A stretch of DNA of 42,697 nucleotides from Streptomyces hydrogenans (GCF_014656075.1 NZ_BNBS01000070.1:1-42697), one strand, 5' to 3'; counted from the stretch's first letter, positions 29,091 to 37,841 are shown. Notes: generated by a model not told the origin, from the sequence alone. Made by a program: numbers and translations.

Positions 29091-31826
29091 ATGCCCTCCA
29101 ACACGACCGCGCCCCCCGCCAAGAAGAAAGGCAGGCGCGCCCGCCTGATCGTCCTGCTCCTGGTCCTTGCGCTGGTCGGGGCCGTCGCCTTCGGCGGCTG
29201 GTGGGGAGTCGGCACCGTCCGGGCCTCGTTCCCGCAGACCACCGGCGAGGTCCGGATCGACGCGCTCTCCGGCGACGTCGAGGTCAAGCGGGACGCCCAG
29301 GGCGTCCCGCAGATCTACGCGGACACCGAGGCCGACCTCTTCCGCGCGCAGGGCTACGTCCAGGCCCAGGACCGCTTCTACGAGATGGACGTCCGCCGGC
29401 ACCTCACCGCGGGACGCCTCTCCGAGATGTTCGGCGAGGGCCAGGTCGAGACCGACGCCTTCCTGCGCACCCTCGGCTGGCGCCAGGTCGCGCAGCAGGA
29501 GTACGACAAGGTCCTGACGCCGGAGACGAAGAAGAACCTCCAGGCGTACGCGGAGGGCGTCAACGCCTACCTGAAGGACCGGGCGCCGAAGGACGTCTCC
29601 GTCGAGTACGCGGCCCTGGCGTTCACCAACGACTACGCGATCGAGCCGTGGACGCCGGTCGACTCGGTGGCCTGGCTCAAGGCCATGGCCTGGGACCTGC
29701 GCGGCAACATGCAGGACGAGATCGACCGCTCGCTGCTCACCAGCCGGCTGACCCCGGCGCAGATCAAGCAGCTCTACCCGGCGTACCCGTACGAGCTCCA
29801 CGAGCCGATCCTCGACCGCGGCACGGTCGACCCGGTGACGAAGAAGTTCGACCCGAAGGCGGGCAAGGACGGCGAGGACGCCGACGGCTCCGGTACGGGC
29901 GCGGGCGAGGGCACCGGCGGCCCCAGTGCCCAGCTCGCCGCGCTCTCCGGCCTCTCGGACGTCCTCGACCAGGTGCCCGCGCTGCTCGGCCCCAACGGCA
30001 ACGGCATCGGATCCAACTCCTGGGTCGTCTCCGGGGAGCTCACCACCTCGGGCAAGCCGCTGCTCGCCAACGACCCGCACCTCGCGCCGATGCTGCCGTC
30101 CCTCTGGTACCAGATGGGCCTGCACTGCCGCTCGGTCTCCGCGACCTGCCGTTACGACGTCGCCGGCTACACCTTCTCCGGCATGCCCGGCGTGATCATC
30201 GGCCACAACGACTCGATCGCCTGGGGCCTCACCAACCTCGGCGCCGACGTCACCGACCTCTACCTGGAGAAGGTCAGCCCCGAGGGCTACCTGGTCGACG
30301 GCAAGGTCAAGCCCTTCGACACCCGCGAGGAGACCATCAAGGTCGCCGGCGGCTCGAACCGGACCATCACCGTCCGCTCCACCGACCGCGGCCCGCTGGT
30401 CTCCGACCGCTCCTCCGAGCTGGAGAAGGTCGGCCAGAAGGCCCCCGTCGGCAACGCCGCCCCCGACCGCGGCACCGGCTACGGCGTCTCCCTCCAGTGG
30501 ACCGCCCTCCAGCCCGGCAAGTCGATGGACGCGATCTTCGCGCTCAACCTCGCCAAGAACTTCAAGCAGTTCCGGGCCGCCGCGAAGAACTTCGAGGTCC
30601 CCTCGCAGAACCTCGTCTACGCCGACACCAAGGGCAACATCGGCTACCAGTCCCCGGGCAAGATCCCGCGCCGCGCCACCGGCGACGGCACCCTGCCCGC
30701 CCCCGGCTGGGACTCCCGCTACCGCTGGAAGGGCTACATCCCCTTCGAGCAGCTGCCGTACGAGTACAACCCGGACCGCGGCTACATCGTCACCGCCAAC
30801 CAGGCCGTGATCTCGCCGGACCAGTACGACGAGCTGCTCACCGAGGACTGGGGCTACGGCTCCCGCAGCCAGCGGATCAACGACCTCATCGAGTCGAAGA
30901 CCAAGGACGGCGGCAAGATCTCGCCGGACGACATGCGGACCATGCAGACGGACAACCGCAGCGAGATCGCCACCCTGCTCAACCCGCTGCTGCTGAAGGT
31001 CGACATCTCCGACCCGTACGTCCGGGAGGCGCAGAAGCTGCTGGAGGGCTGGGACTACACCCAGGAGCCCGACTCGGCCGCCGCCGCCTACTTCAACGCG
31101 GTCTGGCGCAACGTCCTCAAGCTCTCCTTCGGCGACAAGCTGCCCAAGGAGGTGCGCGCCGAGGGCGACTGCGTCAACGTCCGCCCGGTGGACGCGACCG
31201 GTCCCGTCGACGAGCAGAACAAGCTGGTCCGCGAGTGCGGCGAGCGGGACCCCGACTCGGCGCAGCCGGACGGCGGCGACCGCTGGTACGAGGTGGTCCG
31301 CCCGCTCCTCAAGCAGGAGAAGAACGAGTGGTGGGTCACCCCCGCCACCCGCACCGACCCGGCCACCGAGACCCGCGACCAGCTGCTCGCCCGGGCCATG
31401 AAGGACGCCCGCTGGGAGCTGACGGCCAAGCTCGGCAAGGACGTCTCCACCTGGAGCTGGGGCCGGCTGCACCAGCTGACCCTGAAGAACCAGACGCTCG
31501 GCACCGCCGGTCCCGGCGTGGTCCAGCAGCTGCTGAACCGCGGTCCGTGGAACCTCGGCGGCGGCGAGGCCGCGGTCGACGCGACCGGCTGGAACGCGGC
31601 CGGCGGCTACGAGGTCATCTGGGTTCCGTCGATGCGGATGGTCGTCAACGTCGGCGACTGGGACAGGTCCCGGTGGGTCAACCTGACCGGCGCCTCCGGC
31701 CACGCCTTCCACGCCAACTACACGGACCAGACGGACGCCTGGTCCAAGGGCGAGCTGTACGACTGGGCCTACGGCAAGGCGGCGGTCGACGCGGCGGCGA
31801 AGGACACGCTGACGCTCAAGCCGTGA
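29091..31826 (+). CDS. Penicillin acylase (Ntn-hydrolase) family protein
   Basis: A 911-residue Ntn-hydrolase precursor. A basic start and one hydrophobic helix (LIVLLLVLALVGAVAFGGWW, about residues 19-38) export or anchor it. The alpha-chain region begins at GEVRIDALSGDVEVKRDAQG. A Gly/Asp-rich spacer (about 255-285) precedes the beta-chain start. The self-cleavage site is predicted in NGNGIGSNSWVVSG, so Ser at about 305 becomes the catalytic N-terminal nucleophile. PLLANDPHLAPMLPSLWYQM and GMPGVIIGHNDSIAWGLTNL are family hallmarks. Substrates may be N-acyl-homoserine lactones, lipopeptides or beta-lactams; the sequence does not tell. The ATG at 29091 has an AAGGA site. The 225-bp gap upstream holds an AT-rich promoter-like patch (28915-28955). 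Confidence 0.88.
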   Translation: MPSNTTAPPAKKKGRRARLIVLLLVLALVGAVAFGGWWGVGTVRASFPQTTGEVRIDALSGDVEVKRDAQGVPQIYADTEADLFRAQGYVQAQDRFYEMDVRRHLTAGRLSEMFGEGQVETDAFLRTLGWRQVAQQEYDKVLTPETKKNLQAYAEGVNAYLKDRAPKDVSVEYAALAFTNDYAIEPWTPVDSVAWLKAMAWDLRGNMQDEIDRSLLTSRLTPAQIKQLYPAYPYELHEPILDRGTVDPVTKKFDPKAGKDGEDADGSGTGAGEGTGGPSAQLAALSGLSDVLDQVPALLGPNGNGIGSNSWVVSGELTTSGKPLLANDPHLAPMLPSLWYQMGLHCRSVSATCRYDVAGYTFSGMPGVIIGHNDSIAWGLTNLGADVTDLYLEKVSPEGYLVDGKVKPFDTREETIKVAGGSNRTITVRSTDRGPLVSDRSSELEKVGQKAPVGNAAPDRGTGYGVSLQWTALQPGKSMDAIFALNLAKNFKQFRAAAKNFEVPSQNLVYADTKGNIGYQSPGKIPRRATGDGTLPAPGWDSRYRWKGYIPFEQLPYEYNPDRGYIVTANQAVISPDQYDELLTEDWGYGSRSQRINDLIESKTKDGGKISPDDMRTMQTDNRSEIATLLNPLLLKVDISDPYVREAQKLLEGWDYTQEPDSAAAAYFNAVWRNVLKLSFGDKLPKEVRAEGDCVNVRPVDATGPVDEQNKLVRECGERDPDSAQPDGGDRWYEVVRPLLKQEKNEWWVTPATRTDPATETRDQLLARAMKDARWELTAKLGKDVSTWSWGRLHQLTLKNQTLGTAGPGVVQQLLNRGPWNLGGGEAAVDATGWNAAGGYEVIWVPSMRMVVNVGDWDRSRWVNLTGASGHAFHANYTDQTDAWSKGELYDWAYGKAAVDAAAKDTLTLKP

Positions 31827-32432
31827 TCACGAACGGCCGAAAGGGGTCACGCCGTCCGGCGTGACCACCGCGTGCACGGGGTGGTCGTGCGGTTCCTCCG
31901 GGACCCGCGCGACCACCTCGTCCGCGTAGAGGAGCACCACGAGCGCCGGATCCTTCCCCGCGCGGGCGAGCCGGGCGAGGACCCGGTCGTACGAACCGCC
32001 GCCCCGGCCGAGCCGCATGCCCCGGGCGTCCACCGCGAGCCCCGGCAGCAGCACCGCGTCCGCCGTGCACACGGCGTCCGGGCCGAGCCGCGGGCCGGTC
32101 GGTTCGAGCAGCCCGCGGCCGGCCCGGGCCAGGGAGTCCGGTCCCTCGTAGACCGCCCAGTCCAGGTCGTTGTCGGGCAGCAGCACCGGCAGCAGGACCC
32201 GCTTCCCCCGCGCGCGCAGGGCGTCGAGGAGGGCGCGGGTGCCGGGCTCGCGGCCGACCGAGACGTACGCGGCGACGGTGGCGGCCCCGGCCAGCTCCGG
32301 CAGGGCGAGGCCGTGCCCGGCCAGGGCCTCGGCGGTCCGGGCGAGGGCCTCGGGCGGAAGGGCGGCGCGCGCGTCGAGAAGTCGCCGCCGCAGCAGGGCC
32401 TTTTCGGACAAGTCCGCATTCTCTTTCTGCAC
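31827..32432 (-). CDS. 5-formyltetrahydrofolate cyclo-ligase
   Basis: A 201-residue cytoplasmic enzyme that uses ATP to convert 5-formyl-THF to 5,10-methenyl-THF, returning stored folate to one-carbon metabolism. LSEKALLRRRLLDARAALPP (about residues 8-27) is the usual N-terminal basic helix. AAYVSVGREPGTRALLDALR (about 54-73) follows, and GMRLGRGGGSYDRVLARL (about 138-155) holds the nucleotide-binding glycines. GTG start at 32432 with a GAGG site. It converges with the acylase gene with no base between the two stop codons, and is divergent from galU. Confidence 0.92.
   Translation of the reverse strand: MQKENADLSEKALLRRRLLDARAALPPEALARTAEALAGHGLALPELAGAATVAAYVSVGREPGTRALLDALRARGKRVLLPVLLPDNDLDWAVYEGPDSLARAGRGLLEPTGPRLGPDAVCTADAVLLPGLAVDARGMRLGRGGGSYDRVLARLARAGKDPALVVLLYADEVVARVPEEPHDHPVHAVVTPDGVTPFGRS
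31845..31866. terminator. Hairpin inside the 3' end of the cyclo-ligase gene
   Basis: GGTCACGCC and GGCGTGACC pair perfectly (9 bp) around GTCC. It lies within the last codons of the minus-strand cyclo-ligase gene, 18 bp after the acylase stop. It can end the acylase transcript although there is no intergenic space. Confidence 0.55.
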
Positions 32433-32528
32433 AGGGGATCCTCAGGAATCGTTCGTAACGGTATTTATAGGGAGAAAGTTAATCAGAGCTACATCTTCCT
32501 CTCATTCCCCAGCAGTTAAGGTGCCTGC
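32433..32528. promoter_or_regulatory. AT-rich divergent promoter region (cyclo-ligase / galU)
   Basis: A 96-bp gap, clearly richer in A and T than its surroundings, between divergent genes. It contains GTTCGTAACGGTATTTATAG (32452-32471) with -10-like TATTTA/TATAGG sequences. The galU ribosome-binding site (AAGG, 7 bp before the ATG) is at its right end. No clear operator was seen. Confidence 0.45.
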
Positions 32529-33440
32529 ATGAATCAGTCGTTCCCCCGGCTCGGCCGGATCAGCAAGGCTGTCATCCCGGCCGCCGGTCTGGGCACCCGC
32601 TTCCTGCCGGCGACGAAGGCGACCCCCAAGGAGATGCTTCCGGTCGTCGACAAGCCGGCGATCCAGTACGTCGTCGAGGAGGCCGTCGCGGCCGGACTCT
32701 CCGACGTGCTCATGATCACCGGCCGGAACAAGCGTCCGCTGGAGGACCACTTCGACCGGAACTACGAGCTGGAGGAGGCGCTGAGCCGCAAGGGCGACGA
32801 CGAACGGCTCTCCAAGGTCCAGGAGTCCAGCGACCTCGCCACCATGCACTACGTGCGCCAGGGCGCCCCCCGCGGCCTCGGCCACGCGGTGCTGTGCGCG
32901 GCCCCGCACGTCGGCGACCAGCCCTTCGCGGTCCTCCTCGGCGACGACCTGATCGACCCGCGCGACCCGCTGCTCGCGCGGATGGTCGAGGTCCAGGAGC
33001 GCGACGGCGGCAGCGTCATCGCCCTGATGGAGGTCGATCCCTCCCAGATCCACCTGTACGGCTGCGCGGCGGTCGAGCCGACCCTCGACGGCGACGTGGT
33101 GCGGGTGACGGACCTGGTGGAGAAGCCGGAGCCGGCCGAGGCGCCCAGCAACTACGCGATCATCGGCCGCTATGTGCTCGACCCGGCCGTCTTCGACACG
33201 CTGCGGGAGACCGAGCCCGGCCGGGGCGGCGAGATCCAGCTGACCGACGCCCTGCAGAAGCTGGCGAGCGACGAGAAGCTCGGCGGTCCGGTGCACGGCG
33301 TCGTCTTCAAGGGGCGCCGCTATGACACCGGTGACCGCGGCGACTATCTGCGTGCCATTGTCAGACTCGCGTGCGAACGTGAAGATCTGGGACCGGACTT
33401 CCGGGCCTGGCTCCGGAGATACGTCAGCGAGGAGATGTAG
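32529..33440 (+). CDS. galU: UTP-glucose-1-phosphate uridylyltransferase
   Basis: A 303-residue cytoplasmic nucleotidyltransferase making UDP-glucose from UTP and glucose-1-phosphate for wall polymers and glycans. The signature IPAAGLGTRFLPATKATPKE (residues 15-34) is the nucleotide-binding loop. VDKPAIQYVVEEAVAAG follows, VLLGDDLI (about 136-143) has the metal-binding aspartates, and GRGGEIQLTDAL (about 231-242) is conserved late. Full length for bacterial GalU. It opens the apparent galU-moeA-moaC-moaB-rimJ operon; the next start is 4 bp after its stop. Confidence 0.95.
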   Translation: MNQSFPRLGRISKAVIPAAGLGTRFLPATKATPKEMLPVVDKPAIQYVVEEAVAAGLSDVLMITGRNKRPLEDHFDRNYELEEALSRKGDDERLSKVQESSDLATMHYVRQGAPRGLGHAVLCAAPHVGDQPFAVLLGDDLIDPRDPLLARMVEVQERDGGSVIALMEVDPSQIHLYGCAAVEPTLDGDVVRVTDLVEKPEPAEAPSNYAIIGRYVLDPAVFDTLRETEPGRGGEIQLTDALQKLASDEKLGGPVHGVVFKGRRYDTGDRGDYLRAIVRLACEREDLGPDFRAWLRRYVSEEM

Positions 33441-33444
33441 GACC

Positions 33445-34818
33445 TTGAGCAGCGACGCGGCACCGTCCCAGGACCCCCAGGGCCACGGTCACGACCACGG
33501 CCACGACCACGGCCCGGGCGACCCCTGCGCGGGACCGGACCGGACCGGCCTGTGGTCGGTCGACGAGCACCTGGCCGACATCCTGGCGACCGTCCGCCCC
33601 CTGGAACCGATCGAGCTCCAGCTGCTCGACGCCCAGGGCTGCGTGCTGGTCGAGGACGTGACGGTGCCGGCGGCGCTGCCCCCCTTCGACAACAGCTCCA
33701 TGGACGGATACGCGGTCCGGGTCGCCGACGTCGCGGGCGCCACCGGGGAGTTCCCCGCCGTCCTCACCGTCGTCGGCGACGTCGCCGCGGGCGCCGACGG
33801 CCTGCCGGAGGTCGGCCCCGGCCAGGCCGCCCGGATCATGACCGGCGCCCCGCTGCCGCCCGGCGCCGAGGCCGACGTCCCCGTCGAGTGGACCGACGTC
33901 GGCGCGGCCGAGGGCGCGGCCACCGGCATGCGGGCCGCGAGCAGCGCCCCGGAGGGCGCCGCCGGCGAGGTGCGGGTGCACCGCGCGGCGGAGGCCGGCG
34001 CCCATGTCCGCCGGGCCGGCAGCGACGTGAGCGCGGGGGAGCTCGCCCTCGCCACCGGCACCGTCCTCGGGCCGCCGCAGCTCGGCCTGCTCGCCGCGAT
34101 CGGCCGGGGCACGGTCCGGGTCAGGCCGCGCCCCCGCGTGGTGGTCCTCTCCACCGGCAGCGAACTCGTCCAGCCCGGCGAGGAGCTGGGCCCCGGTCAG
34201 ATCCACGACTCCAACAGCTTCGCGCTCGCCGCCGCCGCCCGGGACGCGGGCGCCCTGGCCTACCGGGTCGGCGCGGTCGCCGACGACGCCGAGTCGCTCC
34301 GCTCCACCATCGAGGACCAGCTCATCCGGGCCGACCTCCTCGTCACCACGGGCGGCGTCAGCGTCGGCGCCTACGACGTGGTGAAGGAGGCGCTCACCGC
34401 CGACGGGCAGGTCGACTTCCGCAAGCTCGCCATGCAGCCGGGCAAGCCGCAGGGCTTCGGCGCGATCGGCCCCGAGCAGATCCCGCTCCTCGCCCTGCCG
34501 GGCAACCCGGTCTCCTCGTACGTCTCCTTCGAGCTCTTCGTCCGGCCGGCGATCCGCGCCCTGATGGGCCTCGACGACCTGCACCGCCCGGTCGTCCGCG
34601 CCACCCTGAAGGCCGACGCGCCGCTCTCCTCCCCGTCCGGCCGCCGCCAGTACCTCCGGGGGGCGTACGACTCCGAGTCCGGCACCGTCACCCCCGTGGG
34701 CGGTGCCGGCTCCCACCTGATCGCCGCCCTCGCCCAGGCGGACTGCCTGCTCGTGGTCCCGGAGGACCGCACGTCCGCCGACCCGGGGGAGGAGCTGGAC
34801 GTGGTCCTCCTCGGCTGA
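33445..34818 (+). CDS. MoeA-family molybdopterin molybdotransferase (gephyrin-like Glp)
   Basis: A 457-residue MoeA-type protein. The unusual N-terminus is His/Asp-rich (GHGHDHGHDHGPGDP). The MoeA core starts with WSVDEHLADILATVRPLEPI; DNSSMDGYAVR (about residues 77-87) is the MoeA hallmark. VVVLSTGSELVQPGEELGPG and VTTGGVSVGAYDVVKEAL (about 290-320) form the MogA-like fold that adds molybdenum to adenylated molybdopterin. LALPGNPVSSYVSFELF ends it. The start is most likely the TTG at 33445, 4 bp after galU. In Corynebacterium the homologue at this locus (Glp) binds FtsZ and a membrane receptor encoded nearby, so this copy may act in cell division as well as, or instead of, cofactor synthesis. 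That assignment rests on gene order. Confidence 0.88.
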   Translation: MSSDAAPSQDPQGHGHDHGHDHGPGDPCAGPDRTGLWSVDEHLADILATVRPLEPIELQLLDAQGCVLVEDVTVPAALPPFDNSSMDGYAVRVADVAGATGEFPAVLTVVGDVAAGADGLPEVGPGQAARIMTGAPLPPGAEADVPVEWTDVGAAEGAATGMRAASSAPEGAAGEVRVHRAAEAGAHVRRAGSDVSAGELALATGTVLGPPQLGLLAAIGRGTVRVRPRPRVVVLSTGSELVQPGEELGPGQIHDSNSFALAAAARDAGALAYRVGAVADDAESLRSTIEDQLIRADLLVTTGGVSVGAYDVVKEALTADGQVDFRKLAMQPGKPQGFGAIGPEQIPLLALPGNPVSSYVSFELFVRPAIRALMGLDDLHRPVVRATLKADAPLSSPSGRRQYLRGAYDSESGTVTPVGGAGSHLIAALAQADCLLVVPEDRTSADPGEELDVVLLG

Positions 34819-34877
34819 GGGGGGCCGGGCGGGGGTACGGTGTGTCGTCCCACACAGCGACCGGGAGTGTCACGGCC

Positions 34878-35363
34878 ATGAGCACGCAGCAAGGTCTCAC
34901 CCACATCGACGAGGCGGGCGCCGCCCGCATGGTCGACGTATCGGCGAAGGACGTCACGTCCCGCACGGCGCGCGCCAGCGGGCGCGTGCTCGTCTCGCCG
35001 CGCGTGATCGAGCTGCTGCGCGGTGAGGGCGTGCCGAAGGGCGACGCCCTCGCGACCGCGCGGATCGCCGGGATCATGGGCGCGAAGCGGACGCCGGACC
35101 TGATCCCCCTCTGCCACCCGCTGGCCGTCTCCGGCGTCACCCTCGACCTCACGGTCGCCGACGACGCGGTGGAGATCCTGGCCACGGTGAAGACCACCGA
35201 CCGCACGGGCGTCGAGATGGAGGCCCTGACCGCCGTGTCGGTGGCCGCGCTGACCGTCGTGGACATGGTGAAGGCGGTCGACAAGGGCGCCGTCATCTCC
35301 GACGTGCGGGTCGAGGAGAAGACCGGCGGCAAGTCCGGCCACTGGACCCGGGACGACGCGTGA
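34878..35363 (+). CDS. moaC: Cyclic pyranopterin monophosphate synthase MoaC
   Basis: A 161-residue cytoplasmic enzyme for the second step of molybdopterin synthesis, closing the cyclic phosphate of precursor Z. LTHIDEAGAARMVDVSAKDV opens it. PDLIPLCHPLAVSGV (about residues 74-88) contains the catalytic His-Pro region. GVEMEALTAVSVAALTVVDM and AVISDVRVEEKTGGKSG are the family's signature segments. Full length. GGGAG lies before the ATG, and its stop overlaps the next gene's GTG as GTGA. Confidence 0.95.
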   Translation: MSTQQGLTHIDEAGAARMVDVSAKDVTSRTARASGRVLVSPRVIELLRGEGVPKGDALATARIAGIMGAKRTPDLIPLCHPLAVSGVTLDLTVADDAVEILATVKTTDRTGVEMEALTAVSVAALTVVDMVKAVDKGAVISDVRVEEKTGGKSGHWTRDDA

Positions 35364-35953
35364 CGCGCGACGGCCGGGCCGCGGGCGCGCACGACCACGC
35401 GGCACCCGCTCCGGCGGGCCCCGGCGCGGACATCGGGGGCGGCCTGGTCACCCCGTACGCCGCGCTCGTCGTCACCGCCTCCAACCGGGCCGCCGCCGGG
35501 GTCTACGCGGACAAGGGCGGGCCGCTGATCGCCGAGGGGCTGCGGGCGATGGGCTTCGCCGTCGACGGGCCGCAGGTCGTCCCGGACGGGGCGCCCGTCG
35601 AGGCGGCGCTGCGGGCCGGGATCGCCGCCGGGTACGACGTGATCCTCACGACCGGCGGTACCGGGATCTCGCCCACCGACGAGACGCCCGAGGTCACCGC
35701 CCGGGTCCTGGAGCGGCACATCCCCGGCATCCCGGAGGCGATCCGGGCGTACGGCCGGGAGAAGGTGCCGACGGCGGCGCTCTCGCGCGGCCTCGCCGGG
35801 GTCGCGGGTGGCACGCTGATCGTGAACCTGCCGGGATCGACCGGCGGGGTGCGGGACGGGCTCGCCGTCCTGGAGCCGCTGCTGCGGCACGCCGTGGACC
35901 AGATCCGCGGCGGCGACCACCCGAGACCGGCGGAAGCGGGCCCGGCGTCATGA
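35360..35953 (+). CDS. MoaB/MogA-type molybdopterin adenylyltransferase
   Basis: A 197-residue protein with the molybdopterin-binding fold; it adenylates molybdopterin before metal insertion. Residues 1-30 are a low-complexity His/Ala/Pro lead-in. AALVVTASNRAAAGVYADKG (about 34-53) starts the domain. ILTTGGTGISPTDETPEVT (about 95-113) is the catalytic loop, and LIVNLPGSTGGVRDGLAVL (about 154-172) the last signature. GTG start overlapping moaC, stop overlapping the acetyltransferase start, so the genes are translationally coupled. Confidence 0.92.
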   Translation: MTRDGRAAGAHDHAAPAPAGPGADIGGGLVTPYAALVVTASNRAAAGVYADKGGPLIAEGLRAMGFAVDGPQVVPDGAPVEAALRAGIAAGYDVILTTGGTGISPTDETPEVTARVLERHIPGIPEAIRAYGREKVPTAALSRGLAGVAGGTLIVNLPGSTGGVRDGLAVLEPLLRHAVDQIRGGDHPRPAEAGPAS

Positions 35954-36570
35954 CCACGGCCTGGCCGGCCGTCCTCGTCGACGGAGACGTGGTGCTCCGC
36001 CCGATAAGGATGCGCGACCAGCGGGAGTGGCGGGAGGTCAACCGCCGCAACCGCGAATGGCTGCGCCCCTGGGAGGCGACGGTGCCGCCGCCCGCGCCGG
36101 GCATGCCGCCCGTGCAGCGCCCCACCTACCGTCAGATGGTGCGCCACCTGCGGTCGGAGGCGAACGCGGGCCGGATGCTGCCGTTCGTCATCGAGTACCG
36201 GGGCCGGATGGCCGGGCAGCTGACCGTCGCCGGGATCACCTGGGGGTCGATGTGCTCGGGGCACGTGGGCTACTGGGTGGACAGCGAGGTCGCCGGGCGC
36301 GGAGTGATGCCGACGGCGGTCGCGCTCGCCACCGACCACTGCTTCCGCGCGGTGGGGCTGCACCGCATGGAGGTCTGCATCCGGCCGGAGAACGGCCCCT
36401 CGCGCCGGGTGGTGGAGAAGCTCGGCTTCCGCGAGGAGGGGCTGCGGCCGCGGTATCTGCACATCGACGGCGCCTGGCGGGACCACCTGGTCTTCGCGCT
36501 GACCGCGGAGGAGATCCCGGAGGGGCTGCTCGCCCGCTGGCACCGCGCGCGACGCAGGGACGCCGCATAG
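35950..36570 (+). CDS. GNAT acetyltransferase, RimJ-like
   Basis: A 206-residue acetyl-CoA-dependent N-acetyltransferase. GDVVLRPIRMRDQREWREVN is the start of the RimJ/RimL fold. GYWVDSEVAGRGVMPTAVAL (about residues 106-125) contains the acetyl-CoA pyrophosphate loop. RMEVCIRPENGPSRRVVEKL and GFREEG (about 139-165) are typical of protein N-terminal or ribosomal-protein acetyltransferases. It overlaps moaB by 4 bp. Its target is unknown; the position between moaB and sepX is, from memory, conserved in Streptomyces. Confidence 0.88.
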   Translation: MTTAWPAVLVDGDVVLRPIRMRDQREWREVNRRNREWLRPWEATVPPPAPGMPPVQRPTYRQMVRHLRSEANAGRMLPFVIEYRGRMAGQLTVAGITWGSMCSGHVGYWVDSEVAGRGVMPTAVALATDHCFRAVGLHRMEVCIRPENGPSRRVVEKLGFREEGLRPRYLHIDGAWRDHLVFALTAEEIPEGLLARWHRARRRDAA

Positions 36571-36632
36571 TCGCCCGATCGCGCTATTCATATAACTGTT
36601 CGAATTCCAGCGGCATATGAACACCGATCGAT

Positions 36633-36656
36633 CTGAACAATCACAAAAAAGTTCAG
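36633..36656. promoter_or_regulatory. Inverted repeat in the AT-rich sepX promoter region
   Basis: CTGAAC (36633-36638) and GTTCAG (36651-36656) flank a 12-bp AT-rich spacer containing six consecutive A. The whole 162-bp gap (36571-36732) is unusually AT-rich, with TATAACTGTTCGAATTCCA-like sequence at 36591-36609. It also has a GACAC (36677-36681), the core I recall for WhiA. sepX therefore likely has its own, developmentally controlled promoter in addition to operon read-through. Confidence 0.4.
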
Positions 36657-36732
36657 TGATATCAGCCAGATCGTGCGACACACCGGGCCAATTGGCCGAT
36701 GCCCCGTCGCGAACCCCTCTACCGTGTGAGGC

Positions 36733-37755
36733 GTGAGCAGCAGCGGCCTCATCTACGCAGTCATCGTCGGGGCCTGGGCCGCCTACCTGGTGCCGATGTG
36801 GCTCCGCAGGCAGGACGAGCTGAACGAGGCCCGTCCGACGGAACGCTTCAGCACCGCCATCCGGCTCCTTTCCGGCCGGGCGGGCATGGAGCGCCGTTAC
36901 GCCAAGGAGCTCCGCGAGCGGGACCTCGCGTCCCCGGAGGCGGCGACCGACGTGGACCCGGACGCGGCGACCGAGCAACTGAGCTCGGTCGACGTCCGGG
37001 CCTTCTCCGCGCCTCCGGCCAGGACCGAGGCGCGCCTCGAACTCCCCGAGCCGGAACCGGAACCCGCGCCGGAGGCCGCCCCGGCCCCCCGCTCGGCCGC
37101 CGAGCGGGCCCGCAGGGGCAAGGCCCTGGCGCGCCGCCGGCGCACCACGATCGTGCTCTTCTCCGCCTTCACCCTCGGCGCCGTGGTCGCCGCCGTCGGC
37201 GGCATCGCCTTCCTGTGGGCGCCCGGCGTCCCCGCCGTGCTGCTCAGCGCCTACATCGTCCACCTGCGCGGACAGGAGCGCCGCCGCTTCGTCTACGTGA
37301 TGGACCGGCGGCGTGCCGAGGCCGTCCCCGCCCGGCTCCGCGAGAGCCGCCGGGCCGCCGCGCCGACGCCCGAGCCGGAGCCCTCGCCCGCGCACCCGGT
37401 CTCCCCGCAGGAGGCCGACCGGCGGGCGCTGGTCGAGCAGACCGACCACGCCGAGTGGGTGGACCAGCAGCGCGAGCGCGGCCCGGCCCGAGGGGACAGC
37501 TGGGACCCGGTGCCGGTGCCGCTGCCCACCTACGTCACCGCGCCGGTCGCCCCGCGCGCCTCCAACGGCGTGGACGTCACCGACCCGGAGACCTGGAGCG
37601 CGGCCCGCTCCTCCACGGCCGCCGAGCAGCCCCCCGCCGCCTCGCCGCCCCCGCGCCGCCGACCGGCCCCGCCGCGGCGCGGCCGGGACCACGGCCGCAC
37701 CCCGCTCTTCGACCAGTACGCCGACGAGGACCGCCCCCGCGCCGCCAACGAATGA
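36733..37755 (+). CDS. sepX: SepX / gephyrin-like receptor GlpR, divisome membrane protein
   Basis: A 340-residue actinobacterial membrane protein. It starts with a short outside segment and helix 1 (SSSGLIYAVIVGAWAAYLVP), directly followed by the conserved MWLRRQDELNEARPTERFS. I recognise this as the SepX/GlpR hallmark. A Pro/Glu-rich cytoplasmic linker (about residues 85-125) leads to two closely spaced helices (TIVLFSAFTLGAVVAAVGG and IAFLWAPGVPAVLLSAYI, about 138-176). A long disordered, Pro-rich C-terminal tail (about 190-340) ends in LFDQYADEDRPRAANE. SepX is reported to be needed for septation and compartment formation in Streptomyces hyphae. The corynebacterial counterpart binds the MoeA-like Glp, whose gene is the second of the operon just upstream. 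GTG start. Confidence 0.88.
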   Translation: MSSSGLIYAVIVGAWAAYLVPMWLRRQDELNEARPTERFSTAIRLLSGRAGMERRYAKELRERDLASPEAATDVDPDAATEQLSSVDVRAFSAPPARTEARLELPEPEPEPAPEAAPAPRSAAERARRGKALARRRRTTIVLFSAFTLGAVVAAVGGIAFLWAPGVPAVLLSAYIVHLRGQERRRFVYVMDRRRAEAVPARLRESRRAAAPTPEPEPSPAHPVSPQEADRRALVEQTDHAEWVDQQRERGPARGDSWDPVPVPLPTYVTAPVAPRASNGVDVTDPETWSAARSSTAAEQPPAASPPPRRRPAPPRRGRDHGRTPLFDQYADEDRPRAANE

Positions 37756-37841
37756 CGGGGTGCGGCGGGTCCTCGCCTGACCTGCGGCGGAAGCGATTTT
37801 TCTTCTCGCCGACCTAGGTGCTAATGTTTCACACGTCGCAG

